A stretch of DNA of 14,293 bases from Baffinella frigidus (Eukaryota > Cryptophyceae > Cryptomonadales > Baffinellaceae), in NCBI GenBank assembly GCA_026770585.1, contig MU647527.1:50280-64572 (forward strand), written 5' to 3'. A program made the translations under genes and the position numbers. The stretch's first letter is position 1. Each line of letters starts with the position of its first letter. This document shows positions 5,574-11,975 of this stretch, in pieces. A model generated the notes under the pieces. That model saw only the letters and a program-made list of their open reading frames with translations. It did not search any database and was not told the origin of the DNA.

Positions 5574-5669
5574 TGAGACATTAGACGTGTGGGCTATTTC
5601 GGGTAGATCTGCCTCAAGAGGAGATCCCTTCGTGTGTAGGAACACATCTTCACCTGTGCTCACCGGATA
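5574..5669. repeat. Duplicated block S, copy 2 (main part)
   Basis: TGAGACATTAGACGTGTGGG through GTGCTCACCGGATA, matching 5025-5117. As in copy 1, an L element starts at the terminal TA. Confidence 0.85.
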
Positions 5670-5885
5670 TGTCCCTTAAGTGGCGAGGCGGTCAAAATTG
5701 AACCGCCAAGAGGTCCTAGGCAGGTCCTAGAGGGGCCTACAGGGGTACCTCGCTCATAAGAAAACGCTTCCCCCTAGGGACCCCCATAGGGCCCTACTGT
5801 AGGGACCTAGGGGGGGGGCGGTTTCTTATGAGCGAGGTACCCCTGTACGGTAGGGCGTATGGGCCTACTCGCCACTAAAGGGATA
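5668..5885. mobile_element. L-family MITE (L4), interrupted by P7
   Basis: TGTCCCTTAAGTGGCGAGG to CGCCACTAAAGGGATA, split by P7 inside the CCCTACGGTAGGG motif. Hairpin GGCGGTCAAAATTGAACCGCC spans 5687-5707; its left half is nearly identical to L5. Confidence 0.85.
5738..5847. mobile_element. P-family MITE (P7), nested in L4
   Basis: TACAGGGGTACCTCGCTCAT ends with a short core. The TA duplication reconstitutes GGCCTACGGTAGGG of L4 when removed. Confidence 0.9.
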
Positions 5886-5987
5886 TCCCTCAAGTGGCGA
5901 GGCGGTCAAAATTGACCGCCAAGAGGTCCTAGGCAGGCCCTAGGGCCCTACGGTAGGGTGTATGAGACTACTGGCCACTTAAGGGAT
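5884..5987. mobile_element. L-family MITE (L5)
   Basis: Head-to-tail with L4 and sharing its TA. Perfect hairpin GGCGGTCAAAATTGACCGCC at 5901-5920, then GGTCCTAGGCAGG and the right end GGCCACTTAAGGGAT. Confidence 0.9.
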
Positions 5988-6000
5988 GCCAATTTAGAAT

Positions 6001-6120
6001 AGGCCCGCCTCGGGACGTACTTCAGCGCCGACGCCCTCAAAAAAAACTTGGGACAGGCCCGCCCCGGGACACACGCATGTAAATGCAGGCCCGCCTTGGG
6101 ACGGATAGGCCCGCCTCGGG
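6001..6120 (+). repeat. Cluster of four AGGCCCGCCTCGGG boxes
   Basis: Boxes at 6001, 6055, 6087 and 6107 separated by unrelated sequence including an A-run. Role unknown; the even GC-box character might suggest binding sites, but nothing else supports a promoter. Confidence 0.7.
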
Positions 6121-6236
6121 CTTATCACGTCGAGGCCATGCCACATGGAGGGTTCAGGGTTTAGGATTCAGGGTTTAGGAACTCCTCCACAGCCCCCTAC
6201 CCGGCCACGCAGCAGTATCCTATCCTGCCTCCACAC
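6121..6236. other. Spacer with short TTTAGGG pieces
   Basis: Contains GGGTTCAGGGTTTAGG twice (about 6150-6180) and otherwise unremarkable sequence. No coding signal. Confidence 0.5.
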
Positions 6237-6343
6237 TATCCCTTAAGTGACCAGGCCTCCAAATTTGGGGGCCTGAGGTCCTAGGCTGGTCCTACTAGGG
6301 CCCTACGGTAGGGCGTATGAGCCTACTGGTCACTTAAGGGATA
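6237..6343. mobile_element. L-family MITE (L6)
   Basis: TATCCCTTAAGTGACC to GGTCACTTAAGGGATA. Hairpin AGGCCTCCAAATTTGGGGGCCT at 6253-6274 with a G.T pair. It abuts P8. Confidence 0.9.
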
Positions 6344-6463
6344 GGGGTACCTCGCTCATAAGAAAGCGCCCCCCCCCTAGGACCCTACAGTAGGCCTATG
6401 CCTGGAGCCCAATGGTGGTCCAAAGGGGGTGGGGGCGTTTCTTATGATCGAGGTACCCCTGTA
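6342..6463. mobile_element. P-family MITE (P8)
   Basis: The left end TAGGGGTACC lacks CA, apparently lost where L6 inserted; the right end GATCGAGGTACCCCTGTA is complete. Confidence 0.85.
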
Positions 6464-6661
6464 ACCCCCCACCCCTTCGCGCGGCATGCATCACACCAGA
6501 CACATTTCCGCTCATCCGCTCTCACAAATTTAAACAGTCTGGGGAATTACCCCCCCCCACCCCCCCACCCCTCTTTCACGCGACATACCACACGTCGCCC
6601 CCGCACCCGGAAGCGTCTGGTATGCCACGCGCCACCCCCCACGAGGAATCGTCCCGAAGTG
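6464..6661. other. C-rich spacer, no gene seen
   Basis: C-runs (ACCCCCCCCCACCCCCCCAC) and weakly repeated CGCGACATACCACACG-like pieces. No splice-bounded coding stretch. Confidence 0.5.
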
Positions 6662-6740
6662 TACAGGGGTACCTCGCTCATAAGAAAGCGCCACCCCCTA
6701 GGAGCCTACAGTAGGCCTACAGTAGGCCTACAGTAGGCGC
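6662..6740. mobile_element. P-family left part (P9, truncated) with CCTACAGTAGG triplication
   Basis: TACAGGGGTACCTCGCTCAT and the arm are present, then CCTACAGTAGG palindromes occur three times in a row. The right end is missing. Confidence 0.8.
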
Positions 6741-6787
6741 ACACCCTACGCCTTACGCGGCACTCTCCCGCACCGAGGAGAGATAGC

Positions 6788-6867
6788 TTACTTCCAGGTG
6801 GTGTTGGGGTTGAAGAAGGACGCGGACGAGATCTGGTGCTTCTTCACCACCTTCTGCTTGCCATCAC
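6788..6867 (-). CDS. Gene 3 terminal exon with TAA stop
   Basis: On the minus strand the acceptor CCTCACCCTACACCAG precedes 2 bases plus 26 codons: GDGKQKVVKKHQISSASFFN then PNTTWK and TAA. The exon enters in phase 1, exactly what the previous exon (ending at 7956 with one spare base, G) requires; the junction codon is GGT, Gly. The tail is basic (KQKVVKKH) then Ser/Asn/Thr-rich, typical of a soluble C terminus. No echo copies of this exon were found. Family not recognised. Confidence 0.65.
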
Positions 6868-6911
6868 CTGGTGTAGGGTGAGGTTTAGGGGGTGATTTTT
6901 TTTAGGGTTTA

Positions 6912-7070
6912 GGGCGTGTGCGCTCAAACGGTTCAGGGTTTAGGGTTGAGGGAGTGCGTCTGAGCAGTTTACGTTTTAGGGCTTAGGGTGTGCGCCTAAA
7001 CGGTGTTATGGTTAAGGGCTAAGGGCGTGCGCTTAAACGGTTCATGGTTGAGGAAATGCGCATAAAGTGG
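6912..7070 (+). repeat. Telomere-derived 30-40 bp repeat
   Basis: Units of the form GTGTGCGCTCAAACGGTTCA followed by GGGTTTAGGGTTGAGG begin near 6915, 6954, 6988, 7027 and 7056. They seem to be a higher-order repeat of degenerate TTTAGGG. Confidence 0.75.
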
Positions 7071-7237
7071 AGCACTTGCAGAGTATGTGATCAGAGTGGA
7101 TACCAACCCGAACACGCCTGCACTTGCTTAGGGGGGTAGCGCCGTGCATTCATCCCGCAGCACGTCCGGGGAACGCTCAGGGGAAGTGCAGAGAATAGCG
7201 TAGGGGGCAGAGGACCAAGTCAACTGAGAGGGTCCCC

Positions 7238-7454
7238 GGTGCGATGGCTGACTAATTCTTTGTACCGGGACGGTGTCTACACTAGACAGGCTTAGTACAA
7301 AAAAAAACTCACACTAGTCAACTATCGGAGCAGTCTGCGATTGAGGGTGCGATGGCTGACTAATGCTTTGTACCGGGACGGTGTCTACACTAGACAGGCT
7401 TAGTACAAGAAAACCCCTCGCACTAGTCAACTATCGGAGCAGTCTGCGATTGAG
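7238..7454 (+). repeat. 108-bp tandem duplication (two copies)
   Basis: Copy 1 spans 7238-7345 and copy 2 7346-7454; both start GGTGCGATGGCTGACTAAT and end GCAGTCTGCGATTGAG. They are about 93% identical, differing mainly around an A-run. Neither copy has a convincing coding frame. Confidence 0.9.
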
Positions 7455-7577
7455 GGTCTCGGATGCGCCCCTCTCCCAGCTGATGGGGTTCTCGCTCCGA
7501 AACCACAACACGGGAACTCGCGAGCGAGCACGTGAGCCTGACGTGCCGCAGCCTCCCAACAGCCCTTGCACCCTCCA

Positions 7578-7631
7578 CACCCTCGCTACACCCTCGCTAC
7601 ACCCTCGCTACACCCTCGCTGCACCCTCGCA
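7578..7631 (+). repeat. 11-bp minisatellite ACACCCTCGCT
   Basis: Five near-perfect copies of ACACCCTCGCT, the last with a G for the first A-C step. It lies within the gene 3 intron. Confidence 0.9.
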
Positions 7632-7955
7632 CACGCCGCGACAGATGAGAGTCGCGGCGACGAGCAGCAGCAGGTCCCCGTCGTGGGAGCCAGACGAGAA
7701 AGGGGCACGCTTCTTCCGTGGTGTCCCTCCCCTGATCCAAACCGGTTTGAGTAGCACACAGTCCGCCCCTTCCGACACCTCCGACAGAGGACATGCCCTG
7801 GCTCCGGCAGCGCGCCGCTGCACCTCACGGTTGCATCCAATGCGTCTCAGCCCCGCGCCATCCGACGCCGCGCCCTCCCCCCCGGGGGTTTCGGAGGGAG
7901 AGGGCTCCCAGGTATAATAATAAATTAAGCAGGTGGCGGTGGATAGGGGAAGCAC

Positions 7956-8007
7956 CGTGGGCCTCGAGCGCCGCGGTGATCGGGTCGACCGGCTCCGCGG
8001 CCTGCGG
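7956..8007 (-). CDS. Gene 3 exon (17 codons plus one base)
   Basis: Minus strand, acceptor CGTCCTTCCCCGCAG at 8020-8008, then PQAAEPVDPITAALEAH and a final G before GTGCTTCC. Entry phase 0 matches the preceding exon and exit phase 1 matches the terminal exon. A second possible acceptor six bases in (CCGCAG at 8007-8002) would drop Pro-Gln without changing the frame. The peptide is acidic and Ala/Pro-rich. Confidence 0.6.
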
Positions 8008-8142
8008 CTGCGGGGAAGGACGTGGTCAGCGGGAGTCTGGCACGCGCCAGGGAAGCAGTGCCAGGGAAGCAGCTGGAGGAGTGCAAGCCAGGAGGGAGGG
8101 GCAGGGAAGGTGGAGGGAACGGAAGAGGGAGCGGGGGGGTAC

Positions 8143-8217
8143 CGAGTTGCCCCAGAGCATGGTGGTGAGGGTCTTCTTGTACGCCGCAGCGTCGATGGTC
8201 GGCATGAACTTGGCGTA
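8143..8217 (-). CDS. Gene 3 exon (25 codons)
   Basis: Minus strand, excellent acceptor GCTGCTTGCTTGTGCAG, then exactly 25 codons YAKFMPTIDAAAYKKTLTTM then LWGNS, ending TCG followed by GTACCC. Phase 0 at both ends. With the next two exons it makes a continuous C-terminal 68 residues. Unlike genes 1 and 2, its flanking introns contain no partial copies of the exon. Upstream exons must lie above 8217 on this strand, but I could not place them with confidence. The product is unrecognised. Confidence 0.65.
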
Positions 8218-8945
8218 CTGCACAAGCAAGCAGCAAAGGGACCCCGTCAGAACCCAAGCGACAGCGCCCCCTGCACCTCCCTGCGAACCGAAGCACCCTG
8301 ACGCATCCAGCGCGCGCGCGAACTCATGCGCAGAGCATATAACGAGGCTGTGCCTGTGCCAGACACACGGGGTGGGTGGGCGCGCTGCAATCACAGCACG
8401 AGACCACCCACCAGCCCGACCAAGCGCGGTGCCATGTCACCACGCTGGGTGCCTCTGCAGAGCACAGCCTCCCGGCAAGTGACTACCAAAACGCACCACG
8501 CCAGATCGATTCCACAATGCAATCGAGCAAGCAGAGACGGCACCCCCCAGTTTGCTGACAACCGGGCATGCAAGAGGCGCGGCAGGCACCATTTTTGCTT
8601 GATTATGGATTTTCCCTTTTTAGATCAGTCAACATGAAATTGGGCGTTTCCAAACTGAGGCCTCCGTGTGGAACGAGCCTAATTTGTGTGCACTTTCATC
8701 TTTTAAAGTTGATGAGTCAGTAACCTGAGGGGGTCAACGGCCGGCGTGTGGGGGGACGGCTGAGAGCCTTTCAGACCACCACACACAGCTGCGCCGGCAT
8801 TCTGAGGGCTGATTCCCGGCGGTTATCGCTGCGGCAGGCGCCGCTTGCCCGGGTTCGCTAGTTCCCCGCACCATGGACGCTCCGCCAGTCAGGTCGATCC
8901 CAGATCTGCCACCCGCCCTGTTGTGGGCAGCTTCCACTAGGTGAT
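8218..8945. other. GC-rich region, probable gene 3 upstream intron(s)
   Basis: No exon meets both splice and phase tests here. Long open frames on several strands reflect GC content. A minus-strand candidate after GTGCTCTGCAG near 8450 is too weak to call. A short AT-richer patch lies at 8590-8720. Confidence 0.4.
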
Positions 8946-8947
8946 GA

Positions 8948-8983
8948 GCGATTGGGGATAGCGTCGTGCTGCCCGCCCGCGGG
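8948..8983 (+). other. Coding-like duplicated patch (AIGDSVVLPARG), copy 1
   Basis: Twelve codons that recur at 9771-9806 with only synonymous differences in this frame (GAT/GAC, CCC/CCG, CGC/CGT), followed here by GTCAAG. The minus strand is also free of amino-acid changes in one frame (PRAGSTTLSPIA), so the strand is uncertain. An upstream TGA in the plus frame limits the exon on the left. Confidence 0.35.
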
Positions 8984-9084
8984 GTCAAGTGCCGCTGGTG
9001 TTTGCGGGATGGGCTCGTGCTGCGCTGTTGTGGCGCAGCGCTGGGGAGATCCCGCGAGGATGGGGGAGAGTGTCTGTCCACCTC

Positions 9085-9250
9085 AGAATGCCAAACTCGT
9101 AACCCGTAACCCTGAGCCTCCCGGCTGCTATCGCTGGGTTAGGGATTTGCCCTCCGGCGATAACCGCCGTGAGGCTTGGGGTTAGGGGGCAGGGTTCCAT
9201 CGATAACCGCCGGGAGGCTTAGGCGATAACCGCCGGGAAATTTGGGGTTA
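9085..9250 (+). repeat. CGATAACCGCCGGGAGGCTT repeat
   Basis: Three direct units (about 9155, 9200, 9223) mixed with GGGGTTAGGGG. Degenerate relatives lie at 9117 and, inverted, at 8812-8828. Confidence 0.75.
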
Positions 9251-9309
9251 GGGGCTGTCCTGCGGCTGAGTCACCGGCCCGCGGGTTGGGGGCTTGGGGC
9301 TTAGGCGTT

Positions 9310-9645
9310 GGGGGGTATGGTACAGGGTTTAGTCCTGTCCCGCCATTTCAGGGGTTGGGGTCAGCGACTGCCCGGGTACAGGGTTTAGAAGAGGGTTAGG
9401 GTTTAGAGTCTCGGTTTTAGGGATCCACAGTTAGGGTTTAGGGTTCAGGGTTTAGGGTTTAGTGATGTGTTTCCCACCACCGCCCACTCACTGCTCATGC
9501 ACCTTACCCGGGCCATCACTCACCACAAACCGTAAAAGCTAAACCCTAAACCCGAACTGTGGATTCCTAGACCCCAAACCCTAGACCCTTAACCCTAAAC
9601 CCTGCACCCTAACTGTGCGCCCTAATTCCTAAACACTCAACCCTA
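9310..9645. repeat. Opposed telomere-like arrays
   Basis: TTTAGGG-type repeats to about 9470, a 60-bp spacer, then CCCTAAA-type repeats from about 9535. Both carry the landmark CTGTGGATYCC in mirrored orientation (9417-9432 and 9553-9566), so this is an imperfect large inverted repeat. The same landmark precedes the CCCTAAA tracts at 10668 and 11096. Confidence 0.8.
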
Positions 9646-9770
9646 TTTTTGTGGGCAGCTGCTACTTGCAAGTATGCGACGGAACATGACAAGGCAGTCA
9701 CCTCGGACAGTTGGCTTCGGCGTCCGCGTGACCGGTCACGCGGGCGCTCAAGAGCCTGCCGGCGGGGCGT

Positions 9771-9806
9771 GCGATTGGGGACAGCGTCGTGCTGCCGGCC
9801 CGTGGG
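9771..9806 (+). other. Coding-like duplicated patch, copy 2
   Basis: Second copy of 8948-8983. Here the right border has lost GT (GTGGGATTTAGGG). A TTTTTGTGGGCAG acceptor-like site upstream at 9648-9660 also has a counterpart before copy 1 (TTGTGGGCAG). Confidence 0.35.
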
Positions 9807-9854
9807 ATTTAGGGTTTAGGGTCTGGGGTGAGCAGCGCTTTCACCGCCGGATGT

Positions 9855-9990
9855 ATCCGGGGAAACCTATTTTTCTTTAGTTTGATGGCAAGGAAAATTA
9901 CTGCATAAATGCTTTAATATTACTAATAAGAACGAATTGTGTAGTAATTTTCCTTGCCATCAAACTAAAGAAAAATAGGTTTCCCCGGAT
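9855..9990. mobile_element. Foldback element U (51-bp arms) around an H-type core
   Basis: ATCCGGGGAAACCTATTTTT at the left end and its inverse at the right; arms 9855-9905 and 9940-9990 have one mismatch. The inner part of each arm is GGAAAATTACTGCA / TGTAGTAATTTTCC, the H-family hairpin, whose loop is AT-rich. Confidence 0.9.
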
Positions 9991-10008
9991 AAGGGTGCCT
10001 CACCGCCA

Positions 10009-10189
10009 CCACACGAGGCTATCCATGCGAACAGATTCATAAGTCAATTATTGGATTATTGCCCAGGAAACACGCCAAAAGTCAGCAATTGATCACGTTT
10101 CCCCCGGAAAAAGCAGGAGGAAACGTGATCATTTCCCACAATTTTAAAAAATGCCATTTTATTATGTTCGCATGGATAGCCTCGTGTGG
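10009..10189. mobile_element. Inverted-repeat element R1
   Basis: Perfect 24-bp ends: CCACACGAGGCTATCCATGC onward at 10009-10032 against 10166-10189. The inner region has a 65-bp core (10041-10107) shared with R2 and a second stem TGATCACGTTTCC / GGAAACGTGATCA. Confidence 0.9.
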
Positions 10190-10331
10190 CCTGCGGGTCA
10201 GGTTTAGGGTGTGTGGTGAGGGTACAGTGTTTGGGGGTTAGGGCTTATGGGTTGGGGATTACGTTTTGGTTACGGTTCCAATCCTCAACCCCAACTAAAC
10301 CCTATACCCTAACCCCTAAGTCCCATGGCGG

Positions 10332-10394
10332 GCCTGTAACGCCCCCGGCGGTGAAAACCCTGCAGTTTTCGCGCTGCAAAGACCGCACGGACTT
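10332..10394 (+). pseudogene. 5'-edge echo of gene 2 exon 11193-11292 (copy 1)
   Basis: Reads PVTPPAVKTLQFSRCKDRTD in the exon frame. The acceptor is destroyed (CCCATGGCGG where the others have TAACCCGCAG). An L element starts just after the similarity ends. Confidence 0.7.
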
Positions 10395-10398
10395 AGGG

Positions 10399-10500
10399 TA
10401 TCCCTTAAGTGGCGGACGGGCGAATATTCGCCCTAACTCGCCCTAGGCAGGTCCTAGAGCCCTACCGTAGGGCGTCTGAGCCTACTCGCCACTTAGGGTA
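10399..10500. mobile_element. L-family MITE (L7)
   Basis: TATCCCTTAAGTGGC to GCCACTTAGGGTA. Perfect hairpin GGGCGAATATTCGCCC at 10418-10433. Confidence 0.88.
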
Positions 10501-10502
10501 TC

Positions 10503-10665
10503 TACGCTAGACCTGAGGGTGGTCAATCGTAGAAGTCAACTCCTCACTGCCGCGAGGTCAACTTTTGGAGGAATAGCCCGTTTTCGGGCTATTCTGCAAG
10601 GGTGTCAACTTATGATTGCTCCCGGTCACGTCTAAAGTATAGAGTGAGCGCCGGTCAACGCGAGG
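10503..10665. other. Gene 2 intron segment
   Basis: Contains GTCAACT-rich sequence and a perfect 10-bp hairpin (AATAGCCCGTTTTCGGGCTATT at about 10572-10593, read as arms AATAGCCCG and CGGGCTATT). No coding signal. Confidence 0.5.
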
Positions 10666-10667
10666 TC

Positions 10668-10734
10668 CGAACTGTGGATCCCTAAACCCTAAACCCTAAA
10701 CCCTAAACCCTAAACCCCAAACCCTAACCCGCAG
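10668..10734 (+). repeat. CCCTAAA tract ending in a splice acceptor
   Basis: CGAACTGTGGATCCCTAAAC followed by heptamers and AACCCTAACCCGCAG. The same arrangement precedes the full exon at 11096-11192. Confidence 0.85.
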
Positions 10735-10805
10735 GCCCGTGACCCCCCCGGCGGTGAAAACCCTGCAGTTCTCGCGCCGGAAAAGACCGCGAGGACTTTG
10801 TCACT
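10735..10805 (+). pseudogene. 5'-edge echo of gene 2 exon 11193-11292 (copy 2)
   Basis: Intact acceptor CTAACCCGCAG, then PVTPPAVKTLQFSRRK. One extra A shifts the frame before DREDFVT. Third-position differences from the full exon dominate (TCG/TCA, CGC/CGG, GAG/GAA, GAC/GAT, TTT/TTC). Confidence 0.75.
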
Positions 10806-10808
10806 CAC

Positions 10809-10853
10809 CCCACACCATAAACCATAAACCATAAACCATAAACCATAAACCAT
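10809..10853 (+). repeat. (CCATAAA)n heptamer variant
   Basis: Six CCATAAA units, a telomere-like heptamer variant also seen briefly near 1976-1997. Confidence 0.85.
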
Positions 10854-10892
10854 GAGGAGGCTTCCAGAATAAACCTTCCCCGTAACCCGCAG

Positions 10893-10954
10893 GCCAGTGA
10901 CCCCTCCGGCGGTGAAAACCCTGCACTTCTCGCGCCGGAAAGACCGCGCGGACG
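10893..10954 (+). pseudogene. 5'-edge echo of gene 2 exon 11193-11292 (copy 3)
   Basis: Acceptor GTAACCCGCAG, then PVTPPAVKTLHFSRRKDRAD. Similarity ends at the same codon as in copy 1 and an L element again follows. Confidence 0.75.
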
Positions 10955-10959
10955 TAGGG

Positions 10960-11063
10960 TATCCCTTAAGTGGCGAGTAGGCTCATACGCCCTACCGTAG
11001 GGCCCTAGGTCCTGCCTAGGACCTTTTGAGGGTCAATTTTGACCCCCTCGCCACTTAAGGGAT
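10960..11063. mobile_element. L-family MITE (L8)
   Basis: Opposite orientation to L7. Hairpin GAGGGTCAATTTTGACCCCC region at 11028-11049, next to the right end CGCCACTTAAGGGAT. Confidence 0.88.
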
Positions 11064-11095
11064 GGAGTGTGGGGTCAGCGACGGTCGAGGTGAGG

Positions 11096-11192
11096 TCCGA
11101 ACTGTGAATCCCTAAACCCTAAACCCTAAACCCTATACCCTAAACCCTAAACCCTAAACCCCAAACCCTAACCCCCAAACCCCAACCCGCAG
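11096..11192 (+). repeat. CCCTAAA tract leading to the gene 2 exon acceptor
   Basis: Heptamers degrade into CCCCAAAC units and end CCCCAACCCGCAG. The whole polypyrimidine tract of this acceptor is telomere-like repeat. Confidence 0.85.
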
Positions 11193-11292
11193 GCCGGTGA
11201 CGCCCCCGGCGGTGAAAAACCTGCAGTTCTCACGGCGGAAAGACCGTGAAGATTTCGTCACGAAACTCCTCCAGAACACACTACACCTGCAG
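11193..11292 (+). CDS. Gene 2 exon (33 codons plus one base)
   Basis: A 100-base exon from CAACCCGCAG to CTGCAG followed by GTTTTT. One carried base G, then PVTPPAVKNLQFSRRKDRED and FVTKLLQNTLHLQ. Entry needs two bases from an unplaced previous exon; exit is phase 0, matching 12966. It is the only copy holding both halves: three copies of its 5' part lie upstream and four of its 3' part downstream. The middle is strongly charged (SRRKDRED) and the end is helix-like (LLQNTLHLQ). No family recognised. Confidence 0.68.
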
Positions 11293-11478
11293 GTTTTTAG
11301 GGTTCAGGGTTCAGGGTGCAGGGTGCAGGGTGCAGGGTGCAGGGTGCAGGGTGCAGGGTGCAGGGTGCAGGGTTCAGGGTGCAGGGTGCAGGGTTCAGGG
11401 TGCAGGGTTCAGGGTTCAGGGTGCAGGGTGCAGGGTGCAGGGTGCAGGGTGCAGGGTGCAGGGTGCAGGGTGCAGGGT
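11293..11478 (+). repeat. (GGGTGCA)n telomere-variant array
   Basis: About 25 heptamers of GGGTGCA with some GGGTTCA, starting at the exon donor via GTTTTTAGGG. The repetitive VQGAGCR frames across it are artefacts of a 7-base period. Confidence 0.95.
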
Positions 11479-11480
11479 TC

Positions 11481-11500
11481 ACAACGCACTACACCTGCAG
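11481..11500 (+). pseudogene. 3'-edge echo of gene 2 exon 11193-11292 (copy 1)
   Basis: ACAACGCACTACACCTGCAG followed by GTGCCT, matching the last 20 bases of the exon with one or two changes. Confidence 0.7.
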
Positions 11501-11554
11501 GTGCCTCCTAACTCTAAACCCTGAACCCTGAACCCTGAACCCTGAATCCTGAAT

Positions 11555-11577
11555 TCCAGAACACCCTACACCTCCAA
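11555..11577 (+). pseudogene. 3'-edge echo of gene 2 exon 11193-11292 (copy 2)
   Basis: Reads QNTLHLQ with CAA for the last Gln codon, followed by GTCCACCC. Confidence 0.65.
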
Positions 11578-11647
11578 GTCCACCCACACCCTACTTGATT
11601 TGGAACCCCCTGAACCTTGAACCCTAGACCCTAAACCCTAAACCAAG

Positions 11648-11674
11648 CTGCTCCAGAACACCTTACACCTCCAG
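11648..11674 (+). pseudogene. 3'-edge echo of gene 2 exon 11193-11292 (copy 3)
   Basis: LLQNTLHLQ with ACC, TTA and CTC synonymous differences, ending CCAG followed by GTGCAC. Confidence 0.7.
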
Positions 11675-11719
11675 GTGCACCCACACCCTATTTAGGGTTT
11701 AGGGGATTCGCTACTGCAG

Positions 11720-11795
11720 GGACCTGGGGTTCTCACGGCGGAAAGACCGTGAAGATTTCGTCACGAAACTCCTCCAGAACACCCTACACCTCCAG
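11720..11795 (+). pseudogene. 3'-edge echo of gene 2 exon 11193-11292 (copy 4)
   Basis: The longest 3' copy: GFSRRKDREDFVTKLLQNTL then HLQ, followed by GTTTTTAGGG as in the full exon. It is also preceded by an acceptor-like CTACTGCAG, so it could splice as an alternative shorter exon. Differences from the full exon in the shared part are synonymous only (ACA/ACC, CTG/CTC). Confidence 0.7.
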
Positions 11796-11882
11796 GTTTT
11801 TAGGGTGCAGGGTGCAGGGTGCAGGGTGCAGGGTGCAGGGTGCAGGGTGCAGGGTGCAGGGTGCAGGGTGCAGGGTGCAGGG
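11796..11882 (+). repeat. (GGGTGCA)n array, second copy
   Basis: Eleven heptamers after GTTTTTA, duplicated together with the exon end from 11293. Confidence 0.95.
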
Positions 11883-11975
11883 CGCTGAGCGAACCAGGAA
11901 CTTAACGCGTCCAGAGAGGGCGCGAAAGTGGAGTTATCACGGCGAAAGTGGCGGTGCCTCGATCGTTGCGAAGTC

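Larger units (their letters stand above)
6868..7955 (-). other. Gene 3 intron (about 1.1 kb)
   Basis: Runs on the minus strand from GTGCTTCCCC at 7955 to CACCCTACACCAG. It contains the 11-bp minisatellite, the 108-bp tandem duplication and TTTAGGG-derived repeats annotated separately; 7080-7237 shows nothing recognisable. Confidence 0.55.

Noticed and set aside
7238-7454. 108-bp tandem duplication as another exon echo
   Set aside because: Both copies are full length and the differences are not codon-like. It is an ordinary tandem duplication.
7363-8482. Long GC-rich open frames on both strands (up to 229 codons)
   Set aside because: Many overlapping frames are open at once, they are low in complexity, and the phase-consistent gene 3 exons contradict them.
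11197-11531. VQGAGCR repeat protein
   Set aside because: A 7-base repeat is open in several frames. Only the first part (to 11292) is coding, and a donor ends it.
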